Source: Rhizobiales bacterium TNE-4 (GTDB lineage Bacteria > Pseudomonadota > Alphaproteobacteria > Rhizobiales > Beijerinckiaceae). Taken from it: a stretch of DNA of 64,000 bases. Below the pieces are notes generated by a model. That model made no database searches. It saw nothing but the letters and a program-made list of their open reading frames with translations, and was not told the DNA's origin. The stretch is from assembly GCA_019083985.1 (NCBI GenBank), contig JAHRCV010000001.1:1-64000 (forward strand). Reading direction: 5' to 3'. The stretch's first letter is position 1, and each line of letters begins with the position of its first letter. The translations under genes were made by a program, and so were the position numbers. Shown here piece after piece: positions 46,419 through 55,390 of the stretch.

Positions 46419-46685
46419 TCAGTGCACGCTCACCGGCACAAGGTCATGCTCCCACGCATTTTGCACAGCGGTGGCGTAGGTGTCGGTCAGCATGATCGGC
46501 GAACCATCCGCAGCCAGAAGCGCAAACAGGTTCAGCCCCGGCGCGATCTGCGGTGCCTGCGGGAAAATCCGCTGCACATCATCTGAGCGGATCGCTTTGA
46601 CATAGGCGACTTGCCCGCCACCAAGCGCAGCGAGAGCTTCCGGTGTCACATTTTCAAATTCGTTCTTCATTTCGGTCTTGGTCAT
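46419..46685 (-). CDS. DUF1150 family protein
   Basis: An 88-residue protein containing TPEALAALGGGQVAYVKAIRS and GLNLFALLAADGSPIMLTD, characteristic of the alphaproteobacterial DUF1150 family. These proteins typically follow an Hsp20 gene, as here (33 bases upstream on the same strand), and may share its heat-shock control. Their function is unknown. Confidence 0.88.
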   Translation of the reverse strand: MTKTEMKNEFENVTPEALAALGGGQVAYVKAIRSDDVQRIFPQAPQIAPGLNLFALLAADGSPIMLTDTYATAVQNAWEHDLVPVSVH

Positions 46686-46718
46686 ATCGCGCCCTTTCAT
46701 AAGCGGAGCGAAGGGGGA

Positions 46719-47147
46719 TTAGTCTTTCGACACGATGTCGATTTTGCGGATGATCCGCTCGGGTTCAGGCCGTGCGAGATCGATCGAGAGCAGGCCGTTG
46801 GCGAGATCTGCGCCGATCACTTCCATGCCATCAACAAGCAGGAAGCTCCGTTGAAACTGCCGCGCAGCAATGCCGCGATGCAGATAGTGGCGTTCCTTGT
46901 CGTCGGTTTGGCGGCCGCGAATAAGGAGCTGGTTCTCCTCAACCGTGACGTCGAGCTGGTCGCGCGTGAAACCGGCAACGGCAAGCGTAATCCGCAACCG
47001 TTCCGGTTGCGTGTCGGTCCGCGCAATGCGCTCGATATTGTAGGGCGGGTAGCCCTCTGTCGCCGATTTGGCGACGCGGCCCAACGCGCGCTCGATCTCG
47101 TCGAAGCCGAGCAAGAAGGGTGAAGACAGGGTCGACATGCGTGTCAT
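46719..47147 (-). CDS. Small heat-shock protein Hsp20
   Basis: A protein of about 142 residues with an alpha-crystallin domain. The N-terminal arm is STLSSPFLLGFDEIERAL, with YPPYNIERI at the domain start. LAVAGFTRDQLDVTVEENQLLIRG is the core, and GMEVIGADLANGLLSIDLARP carries the A-x-x-x-n-G-v-L signature. It is of the IbpA type and holds unfolding proteins for refolding. ATG 47138 (MSTLSS) is an alternative start. It heads the Hsp20-DUF1150 pair. Confidence 0.92.
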   Translation of the reverse strand: MTRMSTLSSPFLLGFDEIERALGRVAKSATEGYPPYNIERIARTDTQPERLRITLAVAGFTRDQLDVTVEENQLLIRGRQTDDKERHYLHRGIAARQFQRSFLLVDGMEVIGADLANGLLSIDLARPEPERIIRKIDIVSKD

Positions 47148-47333
47148 CGGACGAAGCCCCCAAGGCACTTCGGAAGAAGCGGCCCGGACATCCAGCACCG
47201 CGTTGCCCTAGATATGGGGTCCGGGCCGGGGCTGTGCAAGACGGGTCCAAACCCCTGAAAACGAGCGTGGAATTGCAAAATCCATAAGGCCGGGGCAAGG
47301 ATGGCGGCAGTCCACCCCCCTGACGGCTTCTTC

Positions 47334-48266
47334 ATGATCAAATTCGACATTTTGGGCATCGGCGAACCGCTGATGGAGTTGTCCGAAGTATCGCGCGCGG
47401 GCGAACGGCTGTTCCTGCCCGGGTTTGGCGGCGATACGTCGAACGCAACCATTGCCGCCGCACGGCAAGGCGCGAAGGCTGCCTATTTCGCAGCCCTTGG
47501 GGATGACGCGTTTGGGCGTGACTTTCTGGCCCTGTGGCAGCGCGAGGGCGTCGACTCGGCCCATTCCCGGATTTTGCCAGGCGAACGTACCGGCATCTAT
47601 TTCATCAGCCATGGCCCTGATGGGCATGAATTCAGCTATTTCCGCGCCGGTTCGGCGGCCAGCCTCCCGGGCCCTGATGATTTGCCGGTTGGGCTCGTGC
47701 CGTCCTCCCGTATTCTGCATATCTCTGGCATCAGCCAAGCCATTTCGACCAAGGCCTGCGATCTCGTTTTCAAGGCGATTGCCGAAGCGCGGGCCGCAGG
47801 CGGGATCGTCAGCTACGACACCAATTTGCGCCTCAGGCTTTGGCCGCTCGACCGCGCACGCGCGACGATCCACGCCGCTGTGGCGCAATCCGATATCTGT
47901 TTGCCTGGCCTCGACGATGCCCAGAAGCTGACAGGCAAGACGACGGCCGAGGACATCTGTGATTTCTATCTCGGCCTCGGGCCGGAGATCGTGGCGCTGA
48001 CATTGGGAAAAAGCGGCACGCTCGTCGCCATTCCCGGCCGGCGCGAGCTGATCCCGGCTTTCCCGGTTGAGGCAGTCGATGCCACCGGCGCGGGCGATGC
48101 GTTCGATGGCGCTTTTCTGGCGGAATGGCTGCGCAATGGCCATGATCCGTTTGCGGCGGCGCGTTACGCCAATGCGGCTGCGGCGTTGTCGACCCTCGGT
48201 TACGGCGCGGTGGAACCTATTCCGCACCGGGCCCGCGTCGAGGAATTTATCGCCAGCCGCGCCTGA
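47334..48266 (+). CDS. PfkB family sugar kinase, probably 2-keto-3-deoxygluconate kinase
   Basis: A 310-residue ribokinase-fold enzyme. The PfkB signature 1 region is LFLPGFGGDTSNATIAAARQG and signature 2 is DATGAGDAFDGAFLAEWL with the catalytic Asp. Substrate-side features (RTGIYFISHGPDGHEFSYFR, SYDTNLRLRLW) fit KdgK. No Entner-Doudoroff aldolase gene is adjacent, so the sugar is an inference. Confidence 0.83.
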   Translation: MIKFDILGIGEPLMELSEVSRAGERLFLPGFGGDTSNATIAAARQGAKAAYFAALGDDAFGRDFLALWQREGVDSAHSRILPGERTGIYFISHGPDGHEFSYFRAGSAASLPGPDDLPVGLVPSSRILHISGISQAISTKACDLVFKAIAEARAAGGIVSYDTNLRLRLWPLDRARATIHAAVAQSDICLPGLDDAQKLTGKTTAEDICDFYLGLGPEIVALTLGKSGTLVAIPGRRELIPAFPVEAVDATGAGDAFDGAFLAEWLRNGHDPFAAARYANAAAALSTLGYGAVEPIPHRARVEEFIASRA

Positions 48267-48332
48267 GCTGCATTTCTACCCTCGCCCTGCCGCAATCGAG
48301 CGTTACATTGCCGGCATCAAGGGAGACAGCCC

Positions 48333-49274
48333 ATGCCGCGCTTCAACGATATGCCTCGCATCGCCCCGTCCGACATCACGCCGCAGGGCGTCTGGCTCAA
48401 TCGCCGCCACCTGATCGCTGGAGCCGCTGCTCTGGGCGGAGCCGGCTTGATTGGTGGAAGCGCGCAGGCGGCGCAAGTCATTGAACCGCTCAAAGCGGCT
48501 ACGGGTTTCCCCGCTCCGTCTGATCCGCCAAGCGACAAGAAGCTCGCAACGACCTACAACAATTATTACGAATTCGGCACGAGCAAGTCGGCGCCGGCGA
48601 TGAATGCACATCGCCTCACCGTGCGGCCTTGGTCGGTTGAAATCAGCGGCGAAGTCAGCAAGCCGCGCACGATCGGGATCGAGGAATTGCTGGCGTTTCC
48701 GCTTGAGGAGCGGATTTATCGATTCCGCTGCGTCGAAGCTTGGTCGATGGTCGTTCCATGGATCGGTTTCGAATTCAACAAGCTGGCCGCTTTGGTCGAG
48801 CCGACAAGCCGCGCGAAATTCGTGCGTTTCACCACGGCGGAACGCCCCAGTGAAATGCCGGGATTAGGTTCGCCGGTTTTGGATTGGCCCTACACTGAAG
48901 CCTTGCGTATCGATGAGGCGATGCATCCGCTGACCCTTGTCACGCTCGGCATGTATGGCGAGACTTTGCCAAACCAAAACGGCGCGCCGGTGCGTCTCGT
49001 GGTGCCGTGGAAATATGGTTACAAGAGCGCAAAGTCCATCGTGAAGATCGAATTTGTCGAAAAGCAGCCCGTGAGTTCTTGGACAAAAGCCGCATCGCAC
49101 GAATATGGCTTTTACTCTAACGTGAATCCGAATGTTGATCATCCGCGCTGGTCACAAAAGCGCGAACGTTTGTTGCCAGCCTTATTTGCGTCGCGTGAAA
49201 CCGAAATGTTCAACGGCTATGGCGCACAAGTCGCCTCGCTTTATGCTGGCATGGATTTGAAAGTGAACCATTGA
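48333..49274 (+). CDS. msrP: Protein-methionine-sulfoxide reductase, catalytic subunit
   Basis: A 313-residue periplasmic molybdenum-cofactor enzyme repairing oxidised methionines. A Tat-type signal (NRRHLIAGAAALGGAGL) precedes the mature protein. Tat-exported, Moco-binding features are TTYNNYYEFGTSK, RFRCVEAWSMVVPW (cysteine ligand of Mo) and WKYGYKSAKSIVKIEF. The stop overlaps the TTG start of msrQ. Confidence 0.95.
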   Translation: MPRFNDMPRIAPSDITPQGVWLNRRHLIAGAAALGGAGLIGGSAQAAQVIEPLKAATGFPAPSDPPSDKKLATTYNNYYEFGTSKSAPAMNAHRLTVRPWSVEISGEVSKPRTIGIEELLAFPLEERIYRFRCVEAWSMVVPWIGFEFNKLAALVEPTSRAKFVRFTTAERPSEMPGLGSPVLDWPYTEALRIDEAMHPLTLVTLGMYGETLPNQNGAPVRLVVPWKYGYKSAKSIVKIEFVEKQPVSSWTKAASHEYGFYSNVNPNVDHPRWSQKRERLLPALFASRETEMFNGYGAQVASLYAGMDLKVNH

Positions 49275-49948
49275 GCACATCGTCCTTCAGCCTGTCGCAA
49301 CGCGCCGATGAAGCGCTGCGGGACAATCGATTTCGTATCATACTCAAACTTCTCGTTTGGCTTGCCGCGCTTTATCCCCTGACGGCCTTGTCGACGAAGA
49401 TTTTGTTTGATCCCTTGGCGCTTGGCGCCAATCCGGCTGAGACGATTTTGCGTTCGACAGGCGATTGGACATTACGCTTTCTGCTTCTCACGCTGGCAAT
49501 CACGCCACTGCGTCGGATCACCTCGATTGGCGGGTTGATCCGTTTTCGTCGGTTGCTGGGGTTGTTCGCCTTTTTCTACGGCCTTGTGCATTTGGGCTGC
49601 TATATCGCATTCGATCGTTATTTTGTGCTGAGCGAAATTACGGCCGACATCATCAAGCGCCCATTCATTACCGTTGGCTTTGCCGCGCTCGTTCTGATGA
49701 TCCCGCTGGCTTTGACGTCGACGCGCGCCGCCGTGATGCGATTGGGTGGCGCACGCTGGCAGGATTTGCACCGCCTTGTTTATGTGGTCGCTATTTTGGC
49801 TGTGCTGCATTTTTGGTGGCTGGTGAAACGCGATGTCACCGAACCATTGATTTACGCCGCGATCCTTGCGGCGCTCTTCGCCTACCGCATCATTGCAAGG
49901 GTGAAAAAGCGGTCGGGACGAGGATCCGGTTTTCCATCCGTTCGATAA
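49271..49948 (+). CDS. msrQ: Protein-methionine-sulfoxide reductase, haem membrane subunit
   Basis: A 225-residue membrane protein with about five to six helices of the ferric-reductase-like family. Haem-binding histidines lie in LVHLGCYIAFDRY, WQDLHRLVYVVAILAVLHF and neighbouring helices. It passes electrons from the quinone pool or flavin to MsrP. The start is TTG 49271 within the msrP stop (TTGA). Its 3' end overlaps the convergent NIPSNAP gene by about 59 bases. Confidence 0.93.
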   Translation: MSTSSFSLSQRADEALRDNRFRIILKLLVWLAALYPLTALSTKILFDPLALGANPAETILRSTGDWTLRFLLLTLAITPLRRITSIGGLIRFRRLLGLFAFFYGLVHLGCYIAFDRYFVLSEITADIIKRPFITVGFAALVLMIPLALTSTRAAVMRLGGARWQDLHRLVYVVAILAVLHFWWLVKRDVTEPLIYAAILAALFAYRIIARVKKRSGRGSGFPSVR

Positions 49949-50207
49949 ACGGGCGCGTTTTCGGCAGGAAAGCGAGCCAATCGGGGTCGGCCATCAGCTT
50001 GGCCCGCTTGGCTTCACGATCCGCATGGCTGTCGTAGCGCCAGATCATCACGACCTGATTGAGAACGCCGATCTCGCTCGAAAACCAGCCGACAGGCGGA
50101 CCCAGATGTTTCCAATGCGTCGTGGCCCCTTCGCGCTCATAGAGCGCGAGATAATCGGCCACGAGGCCCGTACGGATCGTGTAGGTTCGTTCTTCGACAA
50201 TCGCCAT
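49890..50207 (-). CDS. NIPSNAP family protein
   Basis: A 105-residue protein of the dimeric alpha/beta-barrel type (VEERTYTIRTGLVADYLALYE, GVLNQVVMIWRYDSHADREAKR, FLPKTRPFIERMENRIL). This is the usual NIPSNAP pattern; the function is unknown. ATG 50207 was chosen as the only start giving the conserved N-terminus; the frame is open far upstream through the next gene. Confidence 0.88.
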   Translation of the reverse strand: MAIVEERTYTIRTGLVADYLALYEREGATTHWKHLGPPVGWFSSEIGVLNQVVMIWRYDSHADREAKRAKLMADPDWLAFLPKTRPFIERMENRILVPTAFSPLQ

Positions 50208-50241
50208 GGGCACGCTCACACAGAGGGGAAGGCTGGACCGC

Positions 50242-50790
50242 TTAAGGTGCAGGCGGGCAGGCTGCCCAATAGCCGGTCTGGTAGGTCTGGTCGGTATAGA
50301 ACCAGCATAGGTTCGGGTTAGGCGGCGGCGGAACGGAATAGGCCGTCGCCGCGGTTGCCGCGAGCACGCCGACAGCAACAAGACCTGCCGCCACGCCCCA
50401 GCCATAGCCGGGCCGCCAATAATTGCCGTACCAAGGCGCCGGAGCCCAGCCCGGCCGCCAGCCCGGATAGGCAGGCCGCCAAACGCCCGGGGGCGGACGA
50501 TAACCGGGACGGTAGCCCGGCCGATACCCATAGCCGGGGCGGTAGCCGGGCCTGTACCCGGGCCGATAGCCGGGGCGGTAGACGCCACTGGGGCGTACCC
50601 CTGGCGCTGGGCGGACCCGCGGCCGCGGCTTTGAGCCTGAATAGGCGCGGACGTCCTGTGCGAGATCAAACGCGCCGTCATGCCGCACGACGGGTGGGGT
50701 GGGTCGATCCGCGCTGTCAGAGAGGGACGCCGCGAAGGCCGAGGCGAGGGGGCCCATGACGAGTAGCCCGGCAAGAACAAGACGGCGCAT
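50242..50790 (-). CDS. Secreted protein with YRPG repeats
   Basis: A 182-residue protein with a signal peptide (MRRLVLAGLLVMGPLASAFA). A central low-complexity region holds at least seven YRPG units, then a glycine-rich hydrophobic stretch (WGVAAGLVAVGVLAATAATA) and a short C-terminal CWFYTDQTYQTGYWAACP. Proteins of this kind are common in Rhizobiales and may be envelope-associated. No function is known. The repeat is encoded by near-identical 12-base units at about 50510-50585. Confidence 0.75.
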   Translation of the reverse strand: MRRLVLAGLLVMGPLASAFAASLSDSADRPTPPVVRHDGAFDLAQDVRAYSGSKPRPRVRPAPGVRPSGVYRPGYRPGYRPGYRPGYGYRPGYRPGYRPPPGVWRPAYPGWRPGWAPAPWYGNYWRPGYGWGVAAGLVAVGVLAATAATAYSVPPPPNPNLCWFYTDQTYQTGYWAACPPAP

Positions 50791-50892
50791 CACGGCCTCC
50801 ACTCCATCGCGGCGATCGACGCCACGCTATCGCAGCGGAACCTTATCCGCCACGGGGGCCAACATTCAATGCTGTTAGGGAGAGCAGACGGC

Positions 50893-51144
50893 TCAGCCGC
50901 GACCGCGTTCGACGGCGATGGCCTGCTTCATGAAGGCATAAAGGCCATAAGCCGCCATGACCGAGAAGATGGCCATCAGCGCGTAGCCGACGTTAGTTCC
51001 CAGCTGGAACAGACCAGCAATCGCCCAGCCGGCCGCCAACGCGACCGCGAAGACTTCCGTCCCCACAAGAATCGCGATCCCCACGAGGGTGATGAGTTCC
51101 TTCGAGTTGATCTGCCCGGCAGCCATACCGATAATCCCGTTCAA
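50893..51144 (-). CDS. Small membrane protein, unknown
   Basis: A protein of about 83 residues with two membrane segments (LITLVGIAILVGTEVFAVALAAGWAIAG and VGYALMAIFSVMAAYGLYAF). TTG 51144 is suggested as the start because GGAGAGG lies just upstream; ATG 51126 is an alternative. It is divergent from the gamma-glutamyltransferase gene. Confidence 0.65.
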   Translation of the reverse strand: MNGIIGMAAGQINSKELITLVGIAILVGTEVFAVALAAGWAIAGLFQLGTNVGYALMAIFSVMAAYGLYAFMKQAIAVERGRG

Positions 51145-51242
51145 GTTGCCTCTCCGGTTACCGAAGCTGATCGGTTTTGGCAATCCGTCCGCCCGCAAGA
51201 CCCCTCTTCCGCGTCCTGAAAGTCCCCAGCCCGAAAGCCCCC

Positions 51243-52829
51243 ATGACCGAACAGCATCATTTTGCGCGCGCCGCCGTGGCCGCGCCTCATTCCGCCGCGA
51301 CCGAAGCCGGTCAGGCCATTCTGGCGCAGGGTGGCAATGCCATCGAGGCGATGGTGGCCATGGCCGCCACGATCGCGGTCACTTATCCGCATATGAACGG
51401 TATTGGCGGCGATGGCTTCTGGCTCATCCGCGCGCCTGACGGCAAGGTGCATGCAATCGAGGCGTGCGGGCCCGCGGGCAGCAAAGCGACGCTGAAACAT
51501 TATCACGACAAGGGCTATGACAAGGTGCCGGTGCGCGGCGTTGATGCGGCCGCCACAATCGCCGGTGCCATCGGTGGTTGGCGCACCGCGCTTGATATCG
51601 CTCAAGCGCTTGGCGGTAAAATCCCGCTGGCGGACCTTCTGCACGATGCCATTCATCGCGCGCGTGATGGTTATCATGTCAGTGCGTCGGAATCGCGCTA
51701 TCCCGCCAAGCTGAAAGACGATCTGCTCGACGCGCCCAATTTCGAGCAAACCTTTTTCCCGGGCGGTAAACCGCCAGCCTTGGGCACTTTGAAAAAAATG
51801 CCACGTTTGGCGGACACGCTTGAACATCTCGTGCGCGCCGGGCTTGAGGATTTCTATCGCGGCGATGTCGGTCGTGAAATCGCCGCTGAACTTGAACGTC
51901 TGAACACGCCGATTACCCGTCGTGATTTGGAAACATACCGGACGGCATTACGCCAACCACTTGAAGCGAAATTGCCCGGCGTCACGCTTTACAATTTCCC
52001 GCCGCCGACACAGGGCCTCGCCTCCCTGCTGATCCTCGGCATCGCTGCGCAATTGGGGATCGACAAGCCCGGTGGCTTCGCCCATGCCCACGGCATCATC
52101 GAAGCGACCAAGCGCGCCAATGCCATTCGCGATATCGTTGTGACCGATTTCGGTCATCTTAAGCATGATCCGCAATCCTTCCTGACGCTGGATGTGTTCA
52201 AGCGCGAAGCGGCCAAGATCAAAATGGATCGCGCGGCCGCATGGCCTTTGCGCGATGGTGAAGGTGACACGATCTGGATGGGCGCCATCGACGGCAACGG
52301 CATGGCGGTTTCTTATATCCAATCGATCTTCTGGGATTGGGGTTCGGGCGTCACGCTCGCCAATACGGGCATTCTTTGGCAGAACCGAGCCGCCGGATTT
52401 TCGCTCGATCCGCAATCGATCAACGCGATTGCGCCCGGCAAACGTCCCTATCACACGCTCAATCCGCCACTCGCCGTGTTCAGTGATGGTCGTGTGATGA
52501 GCTATGGCACGATGGGCGGCGATCCGCAGCCACAAATTCAGGCGGAAATTTTCACCCGCTATGCGATGGGCCAATCGGTCGCCGATGCGCTGGCCGCGCC
52601 ACGCTTCGTCTGGACCAAGGCCTTAGGGCAAAATGCGCCGACACTCAAAATCGAGCCTGATTTTGATGCCGATCTTGCTGCTGCACTGGGAAAAGTGGGG
52701 CATGATGTGGAGACGGTCGACAATAAGGATGGCTTTGGCCATGCCGGTATGCTCGTGAAAAATCCAAAAGATGGTTCGGTAGAAGCCGGCCACGATCCGC
52801 GCGCCGATGGCGATGCCAAAGGGCTTTGA
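51243..52829 (+). CDS. Gamma-glutamyltransferase family protein
   Basis: A 528-residue Ntn-hydrolase homologue. Family features are AAPHSAATEAGQAILAQGGNAIEAMVAMA, YPHMNGIGGDGFWLIR and GMAVSYIQSIFWDWGSG, with RPYHTLNPPLAVFSDGRV near the end. The autocatalytic threonine appears to be Thr343 in DTIWMGAID, where classical enzymes have TTH, so two flanking residues are changed. No signal peptide is seen. The gene is followed after 12 bases by an amidase gene, which suggests joint degradation of a gamma-glutamyl or amide compound. Confidence 0.85.
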   Translation: MTEQHHFARAAVAAPHSAATEAGQAILAQGGNAIEAMVAMAATIAVTYPHMNGIGGDGFWLIRAPDGKVHAIEACGPAGSKATLKHYHDKGYDKVPVRGVDAAATIAGAIGGWRTALDIAQALGGKIPLADLLHDAIHRARDGYHVSASESRYPAKLKDDLLDAPNFEQTFFPGGKPPALGTLKKMPRLADTLEHLVRAGLEDFYRGDVGREIAAELERLNTPITRRDLETYRTALRQPLEAKLPGVTLYNFPPPTQGLASLLILGIAAQLGIDKPGGFAHAHGIIEATKRANAIRDIVVTDFGHLKHDPQSFLTLDVFKREAAKIKMDRAAAWPLRDGEGDTIWMGAIDGNGMAVSYIQSIFWDWGSGVTLANTGILWQNRAAGFSLDPQSINAIAPGKRPYHTLNPPLAVFSDGRVMSYGTMGGDPQPQIQAEIFTRYAMGQSVADALAAPRFVWTKALGQNAPTLKIEPDFDADLAAALGKVGHDVETVDNKDGFGHAGMLVKNPKDGSVEAGHDPRADGDAKGL

Positions 52830-52841
52830 GGAGATACGCTG

Positions 52842-54041
52842 ATGATCGCCGCTGACGATGCTTTCCACGCCTTCGTGCCTTATCCGCCTGCGCCTGTCGC
52901 GCATGCCACGCATGGGCCGCTCACTGGCCTCACCGTGGCGGTGAAGGACATTTTCGACGTTGTGAATTACCCAACAGGATGCGGTAATCCGACAATGCTG
53001 GCGATGTCCGGCATCAAGGCGCGCACGGCATCGTTTCCGCAAATGTTTCTCGATGCCGGCGCACGTTTCGTCGGCAAGACGCACACGGTCGAACTCGCTT
53101 TCGCGCTGACGGGGCTCAACAATCATTTCGGTACGCCGATCAATCCGGCCGCGAAGGATCGTCTGCCGGGCGGTTCATCATCGGGCTCGGCGGCGGCAAC
53201 CGCAGGTCGTTTGTGCGATATCGGGATCGGTTCGGATACGGGCGGTTCGGTCCGCGGTCCTGCGAGCTATTGCGGTCTTTTCGGCATCCGCCCGACGCAT
53301 GGTCGCTTGCCGCTTGATGGCACGATGCCGCTGGCCCCCAGTTTCGACACGCCTGGTTGGTTCTCCCGCGATGCGGCGCAATTCGAGCGTGTCGCCGATG
53401 CGATCTATCGCGACGATCCCAATCCTTTGCCGAAGAAGATTCGTTTGATTGCGGCGGAAGATTGCTTTGAGCATGCTGATAAGGCGTCGCAGAAACCATT
53501 CAATGCGCTGCTGTCGCGCATCGACCGGATGATGCAACCTTTTGCCTCCTCACGTGTGGCGGATGATTTCGATCCGCTCTATTGGGCGTTCCGCTGGTTG
53601 CAAGGGCATGAGGCTTGGGTCGCGCAGGGTGATTTCATCACCAAGATGCGACCGGAATTGATGCCGGCGGTGGCGGCGCGCTTCATGGCGGGCAAGGACG
53701 TCACCAAAACGCAGGTGAAGACGGCGAATGTGACACGCGCCGAATTCCGCAAAAAGCTAGCCGATATTTTAGGCGATGATGGTGTGATCGTGCTGCCGAC
53801 AGTGCCGGGACCGTCACCAAAGATCAGTGAGCCTGATCATGCGCTGGAAGATGTGCGCACACGCTCGTTGAAATTGCTCTGCCTGTCGGGCCTGTCTGGT
53901 TTTCCGCAGGTGCAAATTCCAGCGGGTTTCGTCGACGGTGCACCGATTGGCCTTTCAGTGCTCGGCCCGCACGGTTCGGATCTGTCATTGATCAAACTGG
54001 CGGTGAAACTATCGAAGGCGATGGCGGTGAAAATCGCCTGA
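52842..54041 (+). CDS. Amidase signature family enzyme
   Basis: A 399-residue amidase, the second in the window. Triad residues are in LTVAVKDIFDVV (Lys), LPGGSSSGSAAAT (cis-Ser) and GSDTGGSVRGPASYCG (nucleophilic Ser). GRLPLDGTMPLAPSFDTPGW is typical of the family. It resembles the other amidase (35838-37061) only at family level. It probably forms an operon with the gamma-glutamyltransferase-type gene just upstream. Confidence 0.88.
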   Translation: MIAADDAFHAFVPYPPAPVAHATHGPLTGLTVAVKDIFDVVNYPTGCGNPTMLAMSGIKARTASFPQMFLDAGARFVGKTHTVELAFALTGLNNHFGTPINPAAKDRLPGGSSSGSAAATAGRLCDIGIGSDTGGSVRGPASYCGLFGIRPTHGRLPLDGTMPLAPSFDTPGWFSRDAAQFERVADAIYRDDPNPLPKKIRLIAAEDCFEHADKASQKPFNALLSRIDRMMQPFASSRVADDFDPLYWAFRWLQGHEAWVAQGDFITKMRPELMPAVAARFMAGKDVTKTQVKTANVTRAEFRKKLADILGDDGVIVLPTVPGPSPKISEPDHALEDVRTRSLKLLCLSGLSGFPQVQIPAGFVDGAPIGLSVLGPHGSDLSLIKLAVKLSKAMAVKIA

Positions 54042-54052
54042 ACGCATCAAGC

Positions 54053-54682
54053 TTATTCGTCTGTGGGGAATGGCTTCAGCGACCAATTATAGCGGATCGC
54101 CATGCCCCGCAGCACGAAGCATGAGGCCATGCCGAGCGCGCCGGCAAATTGGATCGGCATGCCGATATTATAGACGGCCACGAAAATGGCCGCCCCGGCC
54201 AATGATGCGGTGACGTAAATCTCGCGATGCAAAACGAGGGGCGGCTCGCCGGCCAAGATATCGCGGAAAATTCCGCCAAAGCCGCCCGTCATCACGCCGA
54301 GGGCAATGGCCGTAATCGGATGCGCGCCAAAGGCGAGCGCTTTGGCCGCGCCAAGAATCGTGAAGATCGCCAGCCCGACAGCGTCAGCCCAGACAAGCAA
54401 CGTTTGCCGACCCAAGGCACCGATATGGCCCGGCTTTCTCAAGCCGATGAAATAAGTAAGCAGACCGACTGCCGCACAAATGAGAAGCGAGGATGGCGCG
54501 CGTAACCAGAAGACGGGGACGCTGAGCACGAGATCACGCAGCGTGCCGCCGCCAATCGCCGTGACAGTCGCGAGCAATATGAACCCGAACGGGTCCATGC
54601 CCTTGCGTGCAGCCGCCAATGCACCCGAGAGCGCAAACACGGCGATGCCGATCCATTGAACGAGATCGCCGAATTGCTCCAC
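54053..54682 (-). CDS. TRIC-family cation channel (UPF0126)
   Basis: A 209-residue membrane protein with seven hydrophobic segments in two similar halves. Each half has a glycine-rich kink motif: FGFILLATVTAIGGGTLRDL and TAIALGVMTGGFGGIFRDIL. These GGG.RD repeats define prokaryotic trimeric intracellular cation channels. It converges on the amidase gene. Confidence 0.9.
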   Translation of the reverse strand: MEQFGDLVQWIGIAVFALSGALAAARKGMDPFGFILLATVTAIGGGTLRDLVLSVPVFWLRAPSSLLICAAVGLLTYFIGLRKPGHIGALGRQTLLVWADAVGLAIFTILGAAKALAFGAHPITAIALGVMTGGFGGIFRDILAGEPPLVLHREIYVTASLAGAAIFVAVYNIGMPIQFAGALGMASCFVLRGMAIRYNWSLKPFPTDE

Positions 54683-54697
54683 GGGCTGCTCTTTGTC

Positions 54698-55297
54698 TCA
54701 GTTTGGCTTTTGCGCGGGGGCCGCGTCGGCCTTTGGGCCGCCCTTGGCGACACCAACCAAGGCAGGGCGCAGAACGCGCTCGCCAATGGCAAAGCCTGTT
54801 TGGATCACTTGTGTGACAGTGCCCGACGGTACGCTTGGATCCGGCACTTCCATCATCGCCTGATGGAAATTCGGATCAAATTTTTGCCCGACCGGATCGA
54901 GCTTCTTGATGCCATGGCGTTCAAGCGTGTTGAGAAGATCGCGCTCGGTGAGCTCGATCCCTTCAAGTACGCTTTTGAGCACGCCTTCGACGGCTTCGCG
55001 CGCATCGGCCGGCACGCTTTCGATGGCGCGGCGGAGATTGTCGGCCACATTCACCATGTCGCGTGCGAAATTGGTCATCGCATAGGTGCGTGCATCGGCA
55101 ATGTCTTTCTCACCACGGCGGCGGAGGTTTTCCATATCCGCAAGCGTGCGCAGGAGACGGTCCTTCAGGCTGGCAATCTCGGCTTCGAGCGCGGCCTTGG
55201 GATCGTCCGGCTGAGCAGCATTGGCTTCGGAAGCAGCGGCTTGCGGCTCGGCAGCTTGGGCTGCGGGCGGGGTCTGGTCTTCGGGCTTGGCAGTCAT
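54698..55297 (-). CDS. grpE: Nucleotide exchange factor GrpE
   Basis: A 199-residue DnaK partner that triggers ADP release. It has an N-terminal low-complexity Ala/Glu region, a coiled coil ([20 protein letters not shown], then RRRGEKDI) and the C-terminal beta-domain signature [44 protein letters not shown] is conserved. dnaK is not in the window. Confidence 0.95.
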   Translation of the reverse strand: MTAKPEDQTPPAAQAAEPQAAASEANAAQPDDPKAALEAEIASLKDRLLRTLADMENLRRRGEKDIADARTYAMTNFARDMVNVADNLRRAIESVPADAREAVEGVLKSVLEGIELTERDLLNTLERHGIKKLDPVGQKFDPNFHQAMMEVPDPSVPSGTVTQVIQTGFAIGERVLRPALVGVAKGGPKADAAPAQKPN

Positions 55298-55390
55298 GGG
55301 CTTCGGATTTCACCTGATCGAAAAGAAGATTGACCCGCATATCAGGTCGCGGGCCGGGAAAATCAAGCGCAGCGGTCAGGCCGTAGGGGT

